44,711 nt of DNA from Bacillota bacterium (GTDB lineage: Bacteria; Bacillota; Clostridia; Clostridiales; Clostridiaceae): positions 1 through 44,711 of the forward strand of contig JAFADP010000050.1 in the NCBI GenBank assembly GCA_023424785.1, given 5' to 3'. The first letter of the stretch is position 1, and each line of letters starts with the position of its first letter. Under the pieces are notes generated by a model that was not told the origin of the DNA, made no database searches, and was given only the letters and a program-made list of their open reading frames with translations. Positions 23,683 through 31,576 of this stretch are shown here, in pieces. The position numbers were made by a program, and so were the translations under genes.

Positions 23683-24549
23683 ATGAAGATAGGAGATATA
23701 GTGGTAAGAAAATCTTATGATAAAGATGTAACATTTAAAGTAGTAGATATTGAAGAGGAGGATGGAGAAAAAAAATATATATTAAAAGGAATTAATATAA
23801 GAATAATTGCTGATTCAAAAGAAGATGATTTACAAGTGGTAGAAGATGATTTTCTTGGCAAAGCAGATAAAATATTAAATAGAAAAGTAATGCATGCTAT
23901 TAATAATTCAATATCATTAAGAGGAGAAATGCTAGCAAGAGTAAGTAACAATTCAAGACCACTTTCTAGTAAGGATAATCTTATGTTTGGGAGACCAGGA
24001 AGAATACTTCATGTAGATGGAGATAGTGAATATATGGAGACTTGTTTAAAGGTATATAAGCAGTTGAATTTAGAAGCTATAGGTAAAGCTATTCCTGAGT
24101 GTGAGCAACCTAAGGTGATAGTAGATTTAGTAAAAGAAATTAAACCAGACATAGTAGTTTTAACAGGGCATGATAGTGTTTTAAAAAGAACAAATGATTA
24201 TTTAGATTTAAATTGTTATAGAAATTCTAAGTATTATATAGAATCAGTTAAAGCTTTAAGAGAATATAATTCTAGCTATGATGATTTAGTTATATTTGCA
24301 GGAGCTTGTCAAAGTTGTTATGAATGTTTATTAGATTATGGTGCAAATTTTGCATCTAGTCCTAGTAGAGTATTGATACATTGTTTAGATCCAGTTTTTA
24401 TATGTGAAAAGATAGCTTATACAAAAATTGATGAAGTTGTATCAATAAAAGATGTTATCGATAGTACTATAACTGGTATAAAGGGTATTGGAGGTCTTCA
24501 AACCAGGGGAAAGTATAGGGAAGGATATCCGAAGTCTTTATATATCTAA
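23683..24549 (+). CDS. yabG: Sporulation-specific protease YabG
   Basis: A 288-residue YabG peptidase (family U57), a mother-cell protease that trims coat proteins and, in C. difficile, processes the spore germination proteins. The signature N-terminus MKIGDIVVRKSYDKDVTFKV is present. Candidate catalytic residues are His163 (LTGHDSVLK) and Cys209 (FAGACQSC), matching the His/Cys pair proposed in the C. difficile enzyme as I recall it. Length fits the family (~290). A GTG at 23701 has a better-spaced AGGAG, but starting there would delete the conserved KIGDIV block, so the ATG at 23683 is preferred. yabG next to veg and sipL is the C. difficile gene order. Confidence 0.94.
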   Translation: MKIGDIVVRKSYDKDVTFKVVDIEEEDGEKKYILKGINIRIIADSKEDDLQVVEDDFLGKADKILNRKVMHAINNSISLRGEMLARVSNNSRPLSSKDNLMFGRPGRILHVDGDSEYMETCLKVYKQLNLEAIGKAIPECEQPKVIVDLVKEIKPDIVVLTGHDSVLKRTNDYLDLNCYRNSKYYIESVKALREYNSSYDDLVIFAGACQSCYECLLDYGANFASSPSRVLIHCLDPVFICEKIAYTKIDEVVSIKDVIDSTITGIKGIGGLQTRGKYREGYPKSLYI

Positions 24550-24595
24550 AATAAATGGTTACCTAATAATATTTATTAAGGTAACCATTTATTTT
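24549..24595 (+). terminator. Terminator after yabG
   Basis: A perfect 16-bp stem (24549-24564 with 24579-24594) followed by TTTT; it begins in the yabG stop codon. Confidence 0.85.
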
Positions 24596-24706
24596 TATAT
24601 AGTGAATAAAAATATAAGAAAATAGGAATAATATATAAAGAAGGTTACAAAAAGATTAAATTCATATTGACTTTTATATATAAAGGTGATAGAATAATAG
24701 TTTTGC

Positions 24707-24735
24707 TTGACATCAGCGATGTTTTGATGTATAAT
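24707..24735 (+). promoter_or_regulatory. Perfect-consensus sigma-A promoter of veg
   Basis: TTGACA (24707-24712), 17-bp spacer, TATAAT (24730-24735), preceded by TG just upstream of the -10. The veg promoter of B. subtilis is a classic very strong vegetative promoter; this site matches that expectation. Confidence 0.9.
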
Positions 24736-24759
24736 TTTGTTAAGAAAGAGGGTGTATAT

Positions 24760-24987
24760 ATGAGAAACATTGACAATATAAAAAAAGATATGGAAATGCA
24801 CGTAGGAGAAAAAGTTACTTTAAAAGCTAATGGAGGTAGAAAAAAAATCTTCGTAAGTGATGGTATATTAGAAAGCATATATCCTAGTATTTTTGTTATA
24901 AGATTAGAAAATGACACCCAAAGGACAGTGACATATAGTTATTCAGATGTTTTAACAAAAACAGTACAGTTAGTATTTCTTAATTAG
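24760..24987 (+). CDS. veg: Veg family protein
   Basis: A 75-residue protein of the Veg family (DUF1021). The sequence KVTLKANGGRKK, GILESIYPSIFVIRLEN and RTVTYSYSDVLTK is diagnostic. It is a small, highly expressed beta-barrel-type protein (SH3-like) reported in B. subtilis to stimulate biofilm-gene expression; its molecular role is not settled. The ATG at 24760 follows GAGGG by 7 bases and lies downstream of the strong promoter; longer in-frame starts would be upstream of the transcript. Gene order yabG-veg-sipL is conserved in clostridia. Confidence 0.95.
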   Translation: MRNIDNIKKDMEMHVGEKVTLKANGGRKKIFVSDGILESIYPSIFVIRLENDTQRTVTYSYSDVLTKTVQLVFLN

Positions 24988-24990
24988 AAG

Positions 24991-25027
24991 ATAAACTTCG
25001 ATTTGAGCATCGGAGTTTATTTTTTTA
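24991..25027 (+). terminator. Terminator after veg
   Basis: A stem of about 12 bp (24991-25002 with 25009-25020, one G-T pair), followed by six T. Confidence 0.85.
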
Positions 25028-25036
25028 TAAAAAAGA

Positions 25037-25117
25037 GAAAGATGGTGGGTATCCATCTTTCAACTATGGTATAAAAGGGTATTGAGAATTTATGAGAGGT
25101 TATATGGTCAATAACCT
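25037..25117. other. Two unexplained stem-loops between veg and sipL
   Basis: GAAAGATGG (25037-25045) pairs with CCATCTTTC (25053-25061), and AGGTTAT (25097-25103) pairs with ATAACCT (25111-25117), each with a 7-base loop. Neither has a T-run, so they are not classical terminators. The rest of the 280-base gap is AT-rich with no other signal that I can see. Confidence 0.45.
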
Positions 25118-25267
25118 ATTTAATAATACGACAAATTATCCTAAATGTCAACAAAATTTTAATAAAAAATGTATATTAATTTTAATATATAAATTAATAT
25201 ATTCAATGGTATAAATTTGAAGTTAATCTTATATAAATATTAGGAGATATTATATAGGAGGATTAAT

Positions 25268-26833
25268 ATGTCAAGTATAGATGTAATAAAGGAAAATATA
25301 CAGTTTCAACAACTATTAAAAGAAAATAATTCAAGTACTGTATTAAAGAATGAGTATGTTATACCTGATACCCATCCAGATGTTTATGAGTTATTATGCG
25401 TAGAGGGAAAGGCTATAATAAACAATAAGGAAATTTCAGTAGATAGAGTTACTATTGAAGGTAGGGTAGAATATAATGTCCTTTATATTCCAAGAGAAGA
25501 TACTAGCATAATTAATTCAGTTAGTTATTATGAAGATTTTAATAGTTATTTAAATGTGGAGGAAGAAGAACATAAGGTAATCTGTGAAGTTGGATGCAAG
25601 ATTGAACATATTGATGCAAAAATTATGAATGAAAGAAAGATATCTATTGAAGGAGCTGTTAATGTAGAGTGGGAAGTATATAGAGGGATAGATTTTGACT
25701 ATGTTAAAGATATAGAGGGAGGATCTAAACAGGTAGAAGTCTTAAAAAATACAGAATCTATTAGTAGGTTAACAGTTAGTAAGGATTTAGATATGATTGG
25801 AAAGTCTATGATTAGGATAAGTATGGATAAACCTCAAATAGATAAAATATTAATGTCAACAATGACTCTTCATAAAAAGGAGATTAAAATAACAGAAGAT
25901 AAAGCATACTTAGGATGTTATTGTAAAATTAATATAATGTATCTAGGTATGGACTCTCAAGATGTAGTATGTATAGAGGATGATGTATATATATCAAAAG
26001 AAGAAGAAATTGTAGGAATTACTTCTGATATGACGCCAGCAGTAGTTTATGAAATACAAAATAGTGATTTAGAGTTGGAGGATGATGACTTAGGAGAAGT
26101 TAGAATCATAAATACAGAATTCTTAATTAAAGCAAATGTAAAAGTATTTTCAAGTCAAAATATTAGTGTTATTAAAGATGCATATTCACCAATATTTGAT
26201 TTAGAGTTGAAAAAGAATGAGTATGAAATTGGTGTAGTTCATGGTGTTCAAACAACAGAAAATATAATTAGAGATAGTATAACCTTTAAAGAAGGAGATT
26301 TAAGACCATCAGAAATTATTTCAGTATCTGCAAGAAGTATAATAGGAGATAAGAATATTCTTGATAACAAAATATCAATAAGTGGTAGCGTAAAAGTTAA
26401 TATAATTTATAAAACTATGGATGAAGAAATTGGATTTAAGGATATTAGTGCAGATATACCTTTTACTATTATAAATGATATGTTGGGCGTTAAAGAAGGC
26501 ATGAAGGCTATTGTTAAATGCGATGTAGAATCAATTGAAGCAAACTTAGAGGCTAATACTATAGCTATAAAGACTACACTATCAAATTGTATAAAAGTTT
26601 GTTATGAATTAAATAAGGAATTTATTTCGGATGCAATAGAAGGTGAAGAGGATAAGGAAGGCAAAAAGGCTAGTATAATAATATATGTAGTAAATAAAGG
26701 TGATACATTATGGAGTTTAGCTAAAAAATATAAAACTACTATAGATGAGTTAGTGAGAATAAATTCTTTAGAGAATGCAGATGAAATAGCTGAGGGAGAA
26801 AAGTTAATGATACCAGGAAGAGCTACCTTTTAA
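25268..26833 (+). CDS. sipL: SipL: SPOCS (DUF3794) repeats plus C-terminal LysM
   Basis: A 521-residue morphogenetic protein. Repeated SPOCS/DUF3794 modules fill residues ~20-460 (VIPDTHPDVYELLCVEG in the first, IISVSARSIIGDKNILDNKI in a later one). A LysM domain closes the protein at ~470-518 (YVVNKGDTLWSLAKKYKTT, GEKLMIPG). This is the architecture of SipL in C. difficile, which binds SpoIVA through its LysM and is needed to anchor the coat around the forespore. The yabG-veg-sipL order supports orthology. It is expressed in the mother cell (sigma-E in C. difficile); no clear sigma-E site was found here. It has an excellent AGGAGG ribosome binding site. Confidence 0.9.
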   Translation: MSSIDVIKENIQFQQLLKENNSSTVLKNEYVIPDTHPDVYELLCVEGKAIINNKEISVDRVTIEGRVEYNVLYIPREDTSIINSVSYYEDFNSYLNVEEEEHKVICEVGCKIEHIDAKIMNERKISIEGAVNVEWEVYRGIDFDYVKDIEGGSKQVEVLKNTESISRLTVSKDLDMIGKSMIRISMDKPQIDKILMSTMTLHKKEIKITEDKAYLGCYCKINIMYLGMDSQDVVCIEDDVYISKEEEIVGITSDMTPAVVYEIQNSDLELEDDDLGEVRIINTEFLIKANVKVFSSQNISVIKDAYSPIFDLELKKNEYEIGVVHGVQTTENIIRDSITFKEGDLRPSEIISVSARSIIGDKNILDNKISISGSVKVNIIYKTMDEEIGFKDISADIPFTIINDMLGVKEGMKAIVKCDVESIEANLEANTIAIKTTLSNCIKVCYELNKEFISDAIEGEEDKEGKKASIIIYVVNKGDTLWSLAKKYKTTIDELVRINSLENADEIAEGEKLMIPGRATF

Positions 26834-26846
26834 TTGAATAAATTAA

Positions 26847-26884
26847 AAAATCACTTCAAAGTAAAGTCTTTGGAGTGATTTTTT
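26847..26884 (+). terminator. Terminator after sipL
   Basis: A 15-bp stem (26847-26861 with 26868-26882, one G-T pair), followed by TTTTTG. Confidence 0.85.
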
Positions 26885-26902
26885 GTTTATTAAATTGAGA
26901 AA

Positions 26903-27045
26903 TATAATGTTTAATAAGTTTTTATCTGATGTCTAGCCGTTGTAACACTCCCTTGTTCTATATAACAGGGAGCTAACAACGGACACGACCCTAGATTAAC
27001 TGAGCTAAATTCAGTAGGAGATAAAAACTCCTACTGAATAAGTTT
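26903..27045 (+). ncRNA. Candidate structured RNA (leader or sRNA) upstream of cphB
   Basis: A GC-rich island in an AT-rich gap, with nested pairing: TCTAG 26932-26936 with CTAGA 26991-26995; CCGTTGT 26937-26943 with ACAACGG 26976-26982; CTCCCT 26948-26953 with AGGGAG 26967-26972, extended by GTT/AAC with one bulged T. A second hairpin of 12 perfect base pairs (27009-27020 with 27028-27039) follows and could terminate. Its loop and flanks (27019-27029) are perfectly complementary to 26917-26927, and its 5' strand can instead pair as ACTGA/TCAGT (26999-27003 with 27011-27015). These are mutually exclusive folds, as in an attenuator. A TATAAT at 26903-26908 could be the -10. No known riboswitch class is recognised. 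Confidence 0.6.
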
Positions 27046-27127
27046 CGTTTTATAAATTATATAGTATATGAATAAATCTAAATGTTTGTGGAAATAATAA
27101 GAAACGTATGACATGAGGTGAATAAAT

Positions 27128-27949
27128 ATGGATATAAAATTAAGTGGTAATTTAATAATTATAGGGGGAGCTGAGGATAAGGAAGGTAAAAAAGAGATTC
27201 TAAGAAAAGTTTGCAACTGCATAAATAAAGAGAGTGAAATGTTATTAGTTGCAACAGTTGCAACAGAATATCCAGAGGATGCTGCTAATAAATATAAGGT
27301 TGCCTTTGGTAATTTGGGTGTGAAAAATATAAAAATACTAGATATAAGTGATAGAAAAGATGCTTATAAGGAAGAAAACATTTCTCTTATTAAAGAAGCA
27401 TCTTTAGTATTTTTTACAGGTGGAGATCAATTAAAAATAACTAGTTTAATCGGTGGAACTCCTATATATACTCTTTTAAATAAGAGAGCGGAAGAGGGAG
27501 TATATATTGTTGGTACATCGGCAGGAGCTTCTGTTATGAGTGATACCATGATAATAGAAGGAGATAGTGAAGAAGCACCTAAAAAGTGTACATTAAAGAT
27601 GTCTCCAGGATTAGGACTAATAAAAAATGTAATTATAGATCAACATTTTGATCAGAGAGGAAGAATTGGACGATTACTAGGAGGAGTAGCACAAAATCCA
27701 GAAGTATTAGGCATAGGAATTGATGAAAATACAGCTATTGCAGTAAATAAAAATGGAAACATAGAAGTGATTGGTGAAGGGGCAGTATATTTCATAGATG
27801 GTAGTAGTATATCTTATACAAATGTATCAGAGCAAAATATTGAAGAGGTGTTAAGCATATATAACGTTAAATTACATGTTCTTAAGGATGGAAATAAGTT
27901 TAGTCTCTTAAATAAAACACCTCTTGAGGAGGAAAAAGTAGAAAAATGA
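27128..27949 (+). CDS. cphB: Cyanophycinase
   Basis: A 273-residue serine peptidase of family S51. It cleaves cyanophycin (multi-L-arginyl-poly-L-aspartate) into beta-Asp-Arg dipeptides in the cytoplasm. The nucleophile is Ser131 in VGTSAGASVMSD; IIIGGAEDKEG at the N-terminus, FFTGGDQ, DQHFDQRGRIGRL and GIGIDENTAIAV are family signatures. Length is typical (~270-280). GAGGTG lies 6 bases before the ATG. It overlaps cphA by 4 bases (ATGA), so the two are translated as a unit. A structured RNA candidate lies 80 bases upstream. Pairing of synthesis and degradation enzymes fits a nitrogen store used during sporulation. Confidence 0.95.
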   Translation: MDIKLSGNLIIIGGAEDKEGKKEILRKVCNCINKESEMLLVATVATEYPEDAANKYKVAFGNLGVKNIKILDISDRKDAYKEENISLIKEASLVFFTGGDQLKITSLIGGTPIYTLLNKRAEEGVYIVGTSAGASVMSDTMIIEGDSEEAPKKCTLKMSPGLGLIKNVIIDQHFDQRGRIGRLLGGVAQNPEVLGIGIDENTAIAVNKNGNIEVIGEGAVYFIDGSSISYTNVSEQNIEEVLSIYNVKLHVLKDGNKFSLLNKTPLEEEKVEK

Positions 27950-30561
27950 AGATAATAAATCTAAAAGTATTTGAGGGAAGAAATATTTATTCTCATAAAA
28001 AGTGTATAAGGATGGATGTAGATTTATGTGGTTACTGCGAAATTCCAAGTAAAGACATAGAAGGTTTTAATGAAAAGCTGATAGAGATTGTTCCGGAATT
28101 GAAAAAGCATAGGTGTGGAATAGATGAAGAGGGTGGTTTTGTTAAGAGGTTGAATGAAGGAACATATTTAGCACATATATGTGAACATATTATAATATCA
28201 ATTCAAAATAGTTTAGGAATTGATATAGCATATGGAAAGTCAAGAGAGATAGAAGGAGATTTATATTATATTATATATCAATATGAATATAAGGGAGTTG
28301 GAATAGAGGCTGGAAAGTTAGCAGTTGAATTAATAAATTCTTTAATTAAAGGAACAGATTTTGATTTTAATGAAAGAATTAAATTTTTAGAAGGAATATT
28401 AGTAAAAGAATCTATAGGTCCAAGTACGAAAGCTATAAAAGATGCAGCGATAAGATATGGAATGCCTGTATTTGAACTTGGTGATACTGGATTGTATCAA
28501 ATAGGATATGGAAAACAAGGAAGAATCATAGAGGCAACTATTGGAAACAATACAAGTTGTATTAGTGCTGATATTGCTAGTGATAAAATATTAACTAAAG
28601 AATTATTAAGAGCTCAAAATATACCAGTTGCTGAGGGCGCTAAGGTATATAACATAATTACAATGTTAGCGGATGCTAAAAGAATTGGGTATCCTGTAGC
28701 TATAAAGCCTAGATTCGGGAGTAAGGGTAAAGGTGTAGCTCTAAATATAAAAAGTGATAAGGAGTTAATAAGAACATATAACAGAATAAAGAATTATAAT
28801 AGTGATTTAATGATAGAAAAATATGTTGAAGGAAATGATTATAGAGTTTGTGTAGTGAATTACGAAGTAGTTGCTGTTTCTTTAAGGGAGCCACCATTTA
28901 TAGTTGGAGATGGAATAAATAATATTAGAAGTTTAATTAGGATGTTAAATGAAAGCCCAAATAGAGGGTATGATCATGAGAAGCCATTAACTAAGGTGAA
29001 AATAGATGATGAGTTAATTAAAAATCTAAATGAAAATAATATGGACTTATTAACTGTGTTAGGTAATGGAGAAAAGGTTTATCTGCGCAGGAATGCTAAT
29101 TTATCAACAGGAGGAGTAGCGATAGATTATACAGATAAAATATCTGAAGAGAATAAAGATATTTGTATTAGAGCAGCTAAAGCTATAGGCTTAGATATAT
29201 GCGGAATTGATATAAAAACTTGGGATATAGAAAAATCACTACACGAATATGGAATAATAATGGAAATTAATGCAGCACCAGGAATAAGAATGCATCATTT
29301 TCCTTATGAAGGTAAAGTAAGAGATGTAGGAGAGGCTATATTAAAGTTACAATATAATGGGATACCGACTAATATTCCAGTAGTATCTATAACAGGAACT
29401 AATGGAAAAACTACAACAACAAAATTAATATCTCATACATTGAAAGCTATGGGGTATGTTGTTGGCATGACATCAACAGAGGGTACTTATATTAATGGAA
29501 AATGTATAGATTGTGGTGATAATTCAGGATACTATAGTGCAAAGGGTATACTGCTAAATAAAGATGTTGAGGTAGCAGTTTTAGAAACGGCTAGAGGCGG
29601 TATGATAAGAAATGGATTAGCATATGACTTGGCAGATGTATCAGTTATAACAAACATAACGGAAGATCATATTGGATTAGATGGCGTTAATTCTATGGAA
29701 GAATTAAGTAAAGTAAAGGCACTTGTCGGTGAAGCTGTAAAAGACGATGGATATACTGTAATAAATGCTGATGATGAATGGAGTAGAGAAATATTAGACA
29801 GAATTAAAGTAAGAAAAATATTATTTGCTAAGAATAGAGAAAATGAATTAGTAGAATCTTATGTTGATGCTGGTGGTATAGGTATTTATATAAAAGATAA
29901 TTTTTTATGTGTTGAAAATGAATATAGGATATATAAGGTTATTGATATAAGAAGTATTCCTATAACATTAAATGGTGTATTAGAATTTAATGTTGAAAAT
30001 ATAATGGCTGCTTGTGGAGCTTTGGTCGGATTAGGTATAGACTATTGTATGATTTCAAGAGGATTAAAAACATTTAAATTAGATGAAGAATATAATAGTG
30101 GAAGATTTAATATTTATAATGTAGATAGAGTTAAAGTTATATTAGACTATGGTCATAATATAGAAGGATACAAAGCAGTTCTAAAGTCATTGAAACACTT
30201 AAAATATAAAAGAGTACTAGGTGTAGTTGGAATGCCAGGGGATAGAAGTGATAGTATGGCAATAAATATAGGAAAAATATGTGCAGAATATATGGATAAA
30301 ATATATATAAAAGAGGATATAGATAGACGAGGAAGACGAAGTGGAGAAATAGCTAATTTAATAAAGCAAGGTGTAGATAAATGTTCCAATAATAAATTTT
30401 CTAAAGTAATTTTAGATGAACAAGAAGCATTTAAAGAAGCTATGAAAAATGCTAATGACGGTGATATAGTAATAGTTTTTTATGAGCATCTTAAGCCTTT
30501 ACTTAATTTAATAAATTCATACAAGATAGATCAGATAAAAAGTGATTTAGCTAGTATATAA
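27946..30561 (+). CDS. cphA: Cyanophycin synthetase
   Basis: An 871-residue ATP-dependent synthetase that extends a poly-Asp chain and attaches Arg to each side chain. The order is standard: N-terminal domain (~1-160, with HICEHIIISIQNSLG), ATP-grasp domain (~200-480, YPVAIKPRFGSKGKGVAL and IMEINAAPGIRMHH), and a Mur-ligase-like C-terminal domain with P-loop SITGTNGKTTTTKLI (~484-498), ETARGGMIRNGLAYD and TNITEDHIGLDG. Length matches the family (~870-900). Start ATG overlaps the cphB stop. In C. perfringens cyanophycin has been linked to spore assembly; its place among sporulation genes here agrees with that. Confidence 0.96.
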   Translation: MKIINLKVFEGRNIYSHKKCIRMDVDLCGYCEIPSKDIEGFNEKLIEIVPELKKHRCGIDEEGGFVKRLNEGTYLAHICEHIIISIQNSLGIDIAYGKSREIEGDLYYIIYQYEYKGVGIEAGKLAVELINSLIKGTDFDFNERIKFLEGILVKESIGPSTKAIKDAAIRYGMPVFELGDTGLYQIGYGKQGRIIEATIGNNTSCISADIASDKILTKELLRAQNIPVAEGAKVYNIITMLADAKRIGYPVAIKPRFGSKGKGVALNIKSDKELIRTYNRIKNYNSDLMIEKYVEGNDYRVCVVNYEVVAVSLREPPFIVGDGINNIRSLIRMLNESPNRGYDHEKPLTKVKIDDELIKNLNENNMDLLTVLGNGEKVYLRRNANLSTGGVAIDYTDKISEENKDICIRAAKAIGLDICGIDIKTWDIEKSLHEYGIIMEINAAPGIRMHHFPYEGKVRDVGEAILKLQYNGIPTNIPVVSITGTNGKTTTTKLISHTLKAMGYVVGMTSTEGTYINGKCIDCGDNSGYYSAKGILLNKDVEVAVLETARGGMIRNGLAYDLADVSVITNITEDHIGLDGVNSMEELSKVKALVGEAVKDDGYTVINADDEWSREILDRIKVRKILFAKNRENELVESYVDAGGIGIYIKDNFLCVENEYRIYKVIDIRSIPITLNGVLEFNVENIMAACGALVGLGIDYCMISRGLKTFKLDEEYNSGRFNIYNVDRVKVILDYGHNIEGYKAVLKSLKHLKYKRVLGVVGMPGDRSDSMAINIGKICAEYMDKIYIKEDIDRRGRRSGEIANLIKQGVDKCSNNKFSKVILDEQEAFKEAMKNANDGDIVIVFYEHLKPLLNLINSYKIDQIKSDLASI

Positions 30562-30570
30562 AAATAAAAT

Positions 30571-30621
30571 AACTATAGTTATAAGTAGAATTAAATTTAT
30601 TTATAGCTATAGTTCTTTTTT
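30571..30621 (+). terminator. Terminator after cphA
   Basis: A 14-bp stem (30571-30584 with 30601-30614, one G-T pair), followed by CTTTTTTA. Confidence 0.8.
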
Positions 30622-30677
30622 ATTTATAAATGCTATGATAAAATTATTTTAATAAACTTAAGAAAGGATATGAAGTT

Positions 30678-31520
30678 ATGGAGTGTAAGGCCTATGCTAA
30701 AATAAATATACTTTTAGATGTTGTTGGAAAAAGAGAAGATGGCTATCATTTGCTAAAAATGATAATGCAAAACATAGATTTATATGATGAAGTTAGTATA
30801 GAAAAAATAAAAAAAGGAATAGAGATAAGCTGTAATAAGGAGTATGTTCCAATAGATGAAAGAAATATAGCGCATAAAGCAGCAAAGCTATTTATGGCTA
30901 AATACAATATAAATTCAGGTGTAAAGATAGTAATTAAGAAGAACATTCCTGTGGCAGCAGGTTTAGCAGGTGGAAGCACTGATGCAGCTGCAGTTCTAAA
31001 AATGATGAATAAGTTATTTAAGGTTAATGCGTCAGAAAAGGAATTAATGAAGATTGGTTTAGAGTTAGGAGCAGATGTTCCATATTGTATAGCTGGTGGT
31101 ACAGCACTTTGTGAGGGAATCGGAGAAAAATTAACTCAATTAAGACCCTTTAAGAATCATATTTTAGTATTAGTTAAGCCACCTTTTGGTGTATCTACAA
31201 AGGAAGTATATAAGGCGTTTGATTTAAATAAAGCTAAAATTCATCCTGATGCTGAAAGTATTATTAAAAAGTTAGAACAGGATGATTTAAGATTTGTTGC
31301 AACTAATATGAAAAATTTATTAGAGAATGTAACTTTGAAAAAAAATAGAAGCTTAATATCTATAAAAGAAGAAATGATAGAATTAGGTGCTATAGGATCT
31401 CTTATGAGTGGAAGTGGACCAACTATATTTGCATTTTTTGATGATATGTTTAAAGCTCAACAATGTTACGATAAAATGAAAAAAAGTTATAATGATGTTT
31501 TTATAACAAGAACTATATAA
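30678..31520 (+). CDS. ispE: 4-diphosphocytidyl-2-C-methyl-D-erythritol kinase
   Basis: A 280-residue GHMP kinase. It phosphorylates CDP-ME at the 2-hydroxyl in the MEP isoprenoid pathway, in the cytoplasm. AYAKINILLDVVGKREDGYH at the N-terminus is the IspE signature; PVAAGLAGGSTDAAAVL (~93-109) is the ATP-binding GHMP glycine loop; GSLMSGSGPTIFAFF near the C-terminus is motif 3. AAGGATATG gives the ribosome binding site. spoIIR follows after a short gap with its own predicted sigma-F promoter, so ispE is probably expressed vegetatively and spoIIR separately during sporulation. Confidence 0.96.
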   Translation: MECKAYAKINILLDVVGKREDGYHLLKMIMQNIDLYDEVSIEKIKKGIEISCNKEYVPIDERNIAHKAAKLFMAKYNINSGVKIVIKKNIPVAAGLAGGSTDAAAVLKMMNKLFKVNASEKELMKIGLELGADVPYCIAGGTALCEGIGEKLTQLRPFKNHILVLVKPPFGVSTKEVYKAFDLNKAKIHPDAESIIKKLEQDDLRFVATNMKNLLENVTLKKNRSLISIKEEMIELGAIGSLMSGSGPTIFAFFDDMFKAQQCYDKMKKSYNDVFITRTI

Positions 31521-31524
31521 TAGT

Positions 31525-31553
31525 GAATAAAAAGTCTCTTTGTGGCAAGAATA
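31525..31553 (+). promoter_or_regulatory. Predicted sigma-F promoter of spoIIR
   Basis: GAATA (31525-31529), 14 bases, GGCAAGAATA (31544-31553). The -10 fully matches the sigma-F pattern GGNRANANTW; the -35 matches GYWTA at four of five positions. spoIIR is a known sigma-F gene, so the match is in the expected place. Confidence 0.6.
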
Positions 31554-31576
31554 ATAGCTACAAGGGGGTTTTTACC

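Noticed and set aside
26913..27045. 9-bp direct repeat AATAAGTTT flanking the structured RNA (26913-26921 and 27037-27045), as if a target-site duplication of a small mobile element
   Set aside because: No terminal inverted repeats are present, and part of the repeat overlaps the proposed pairing segments. An insertion element is not supported, although it cannot be fully excluded.
26903..27045. 6S RNA, T-box or a known riboswitch (SAM, TPP, purine, lysine, glycine, cobalamin, c-di-GMP)
   Set aside because: None of the consensus motifs that I know for these classes is present, and the length and layout do not fit 6S RNA.
31523..31576. ATG-type longer start for SpoIIR at 31523
   Set aside because: It would add 18 non-conserved residues before a good signal peptide and lies upstream of the predicted sigma-F start point; AAGGGGG favours 31577.
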